A stretch of DNA of 13,248 nucleotides from DASYRM01 sp036004405 (GTDB lineage: Bacteria > Acidobacteriota > Vicinamibacteria > Vicinamibacterales > UBA2999). The notes beneath the pieces are model-generated. The model did not search any database. It was not told the DNA's origin and was given only the letters and a program-made list of their open reading frames with translations. A program made the position numbers and the translations under genes. The stretch is from contig DASYRM010000080.1 in NCBI GenBank assembly GCA_036004405.1, positions 1 through 13,248 on the forward strand. Reading direction: 5' to 3'. Shown here in pieces: positions 12,159 through 13,248 of this stretch (positions within the stretch are counted from its first letter, which is position 1; every line of letters begins with the position of its first letter).

Positions 12159-13151
12159 CTACCCTCGTGGCCAGACGGCCACGAGCTCGTCACACAGCAC
12201 CCGCGCCAGTGCGACGCGCGCTTTGTGTGTGCCTTTCCGAACCGCCAAGCGCCGCGCCCACCGGCCCCGTGCGTCGGCCTGTTTCATCGCGTGTCCCGCG
12301 GCTTCGACCAACACCCAGCGGAGCCACGGCGACCCTTCCCGCGTGATGCGGCCGTGATAGTCACGGCCGGCGCTCTGGGCCACGCGTGGCACGAGCCCCG
12401 CGTAGCTCGCCAGCGCCGGCCCGCTGCGGAAGCGCGCGATGTCGCCGATCTCGGCGCACAGCGTCAGGGCCCGCACCGGCCCAATCCCCGTCATCGTCGT
12501 CAGGGCCTGGGCGATCGGGTCCGCGGCGCTTCGCGTCGTCACCGCGCGCGTCGCCTCGCGTGCCTCGGTATGGACCGCGCGATACAGACCGGTCAGCCGC
12601 TCAAGCGTGCGCTGGGCCTCGGCGGCGAGGTGGACCTGGGCCAGCCAGGCCTGCGCCGCCCGCCCATACAGCGTGGTGCCGGGCGGCTCGCCCGCGTCGC
12701 ACCGCAGCAGCAGCGCGCGGATCATCTGCGCGAGGCGGGTCCGCAGCCGCACCAGCTGATGCCGCCCGCGGCACACCTCGCGCAACTCGCGAATGGCCAG
12801 CGGCGGGATGTAAATGCTGACGACGCTCTCGCGCCGCAGCGCATCGGCGAGCCGGCGCGCGTCCAGTCGATCGGTCTTGGCGGCGTACCCGGCCTTGAGC
12901 TTCGTCTTGCGCGGATCGACGACGCAGACCGTGGCGCCGCTGGGCCGGACCGCATCAACGAACGCCCAGGTCGGTCCGCTGGCCTCCACGGCAATCGTGT
13001 GCGTGTCGCCGATGCCCCGCGCGAGAAAGCGCGTCAGCCCCTCCGCCGTCCGGGGAAATCGCCCCTCCCACTGGCGCTCCCCGGTCGCACCGAGCGCACA
13101 CGCCTGAAAGAACGACTTATGCAAATCAACGCCGATATACTCTCGAACCAT
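12159..13151 (-). CDS. IS110-family transposase (DEDD/RuvC-like serine recombinase)
   Basis: This 330-residue transposase appears full length. The N-terminal RuvC-like DEDD domain (about 4-150) shows Asp9 in YIGVDLHK (5-12), Glu56 in AVEASGP (54-60) and Asp94 and Asp97 in KTDRLDARRLAD (92-103). The C-terminal domain (about 215-300) has TGIGPVRALTL (221-231), FRSGPALASYAGLVP (241-255) and GRITREGSPWLRW (267-279). Ser274 is in the position of the catalytic serine described for this family. The enzyme excises the element as a circle and reinserts it with an RNA guide. The ATG at 13151 has GGAGG seven bases upstream, placed in the loop of a hairpin. No frameshift or internal stop is present. Confidence 0.96.
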   Translation of the reverse strand: MVREYIGVDLHKSFFQACALGATGERQWEGRFPRTAEGLTRFLARGIGDTHTIAVEASGPTWAFVDAVRPSGATVCVVDPRKTKLKAGYAAKTDRLDARRLADALRRESVVSIYIPPLAIRELREVCRGRHQLVRLRTRLAQMIRALLLRCDAGEPPGTTLYGRAAQAWLAQVHLAAEAQRTLERLTGLYRAVHTEAREATRAVTTRSAADPIAQALTTMTGIGPVRALTLCAEIGDIARFRSGPALASYAGLVPRVAQSAGRDYHGRITREGSPWLRWVLVEAAGHAMKQADARGRWARRLAVRKGTHKARVALARVLCDELVAVWPRG

Positions 13152-13175
13152 GGGCTGTCCTCCACTTCACAGCCC
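13152..13175 (-). promoter_or_regulatory. Leader hairpin presenting the transposase ribosome site in its loop
   Basis: On the minus strand GGGCTGT and ACAGCCC form a perfect 7-bp stem around a 10-base loop GAAGTGGAGG, and the start codon follows immediately. The GGAGG in the loop is the ribosome site, seven bases before ATG. Such a stem can limit ribosome access and keep transposase expression low. Confidence 0.55.
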
Positions 13176-13226
13176 GGAGCATGCGTTTTTGAGCGTTCGC
13201 ATTATCTCCGGCTGTGATTGGGCGAC

Positions 13227-13237
13227 GGCCCTTTCAT
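13227..13237. repeat. IS inverted repeat, 5' (left) end of the element
   Basis: GGCCCTTTCAT is the reverse complement of 11868-11878. It lies 75 bases before the transposase start. Eleven bases of flanking DNA remain to the window edge, including CAGAGA, which resembles the purine repeat on the other side of the element. Confidence 0.85.
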
Positions 13238-13248
13238 CTGATCAGAGA

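Larger units (their letters stand above)
11868..13237 (-). mobile_element. IS110-family insertion sequence, IS1111 type, about 1.37 kb
   Basis: An intact IS110-family transposase gene (reading leftward) lies between 11-base perfect inverted repeats, 11868-11878 and 13227-13237. The 5' non-coding end is short (75 bases between repeat and start) and the 3' non-coding end is long (280 bases), the asymmetry known for the IS1111 group, whose guide RNA lies after the transposase. Length is normal for the family. A five-base direct repeat CATCT at 11863-11867 and 13235-13239 marks the likely crossover, with CT as core dinucleotide. If so, the exact element would run from about 11868 to 13239. It lies downstream of the hydrolase gene without disrupting it. 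Confidence 0.85.

Noticed and set aside
13201..13206. GATAAT on the minus strand as a -10 box for the transposase
   Set aside because: The hexamer is good but no -35 box fits 16-18 bases upstream, so it is not listed as a promoter. A promoter completed in the circular form remains possible.
11976..13217. Rightward open frame of 413 codons opposite the transposase
   Set aside because: Antisense to a complete IS110 transposase with all catalytic residues; composition is that of a shadow frame.

Overview
The window is high-GC bacterial DNA, about two thirds G+C by eye. Genes are tightly packed, many are secreted, and several form stop/start overlaps. Together, the DUF6152 genes, the 'PDLxGxW' secreted proteins, the degenerate metallo-beta-lactamase-fold protein and the GC-rich intergenic palindromes suggest an uncultivated Acidobacteriota, plausibly Vicinamibacteria. 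That assignment rests on recognising families and is not proven. No rRNA, tRNA or CRISPR array was seen.

Layout. All genes left of 10908 read leftward. (1) 20-5010 looks like one operon, or an operon with an internal break at the 1908-1933 hairpin. In transcription order it encodes DUF6152 protein A, PDLxGxW protein A, a VOC protein, PDLxGxW protein B, DUF6152 protein B, an MBL-fold protein without the usual zinc motif, and a third distant PDLxGxW relative. Six of the seven products are exported. Three junctions overlap by 1 or 4 bases and one has a 1-base gap. (2) 5083-6895 encodes an EamA-type permease, a NUDIX hydrolase and a secreted DUF6265 protein. (3) 6977-8210 encodes a second MBL-fold protein, this one with canonical zinc ligands, and a glyoxalase-like VOC protein. 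(4) 8226-10908 encodes a divergent PQQ-type sugar dehydrogenase, a cupin and an extended SDR reductase. (5) 10938-11819 is a divergently transcribed secreted alpha/beta hydrolase. (6) From 11868 to the right edge lies an IS110-family element of the IS1111 type. It has an intact DEDD transposase, an 11-bp inverted repeat at each end and about 280 bases of non-coding DNA after the transposase, where this group carries its guide (bridge) RNA. The element seems to sit in a 9-nt purine tandem repeat.

How the genes may work together. The 20-5010 operon most resembles an undescribed envelope system: two copies of a DUF6152/PDLxGxW pair plus accessory proteins. Both DUF6152 proteins are predicted to mature to an N-terminal His-His, which raises the possibility of copper binding. 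Two genes (starting at 5010 and 8210) have an extended -10 element ending 9 bases before the ATG and no Shine-Dalgarno, so they are probably translated from leaderless or ultra-short-leader mRNA.

Limits: everything was read by eye. Family names rest on remembered motifs; structures and functions marked as inference have not been computed.
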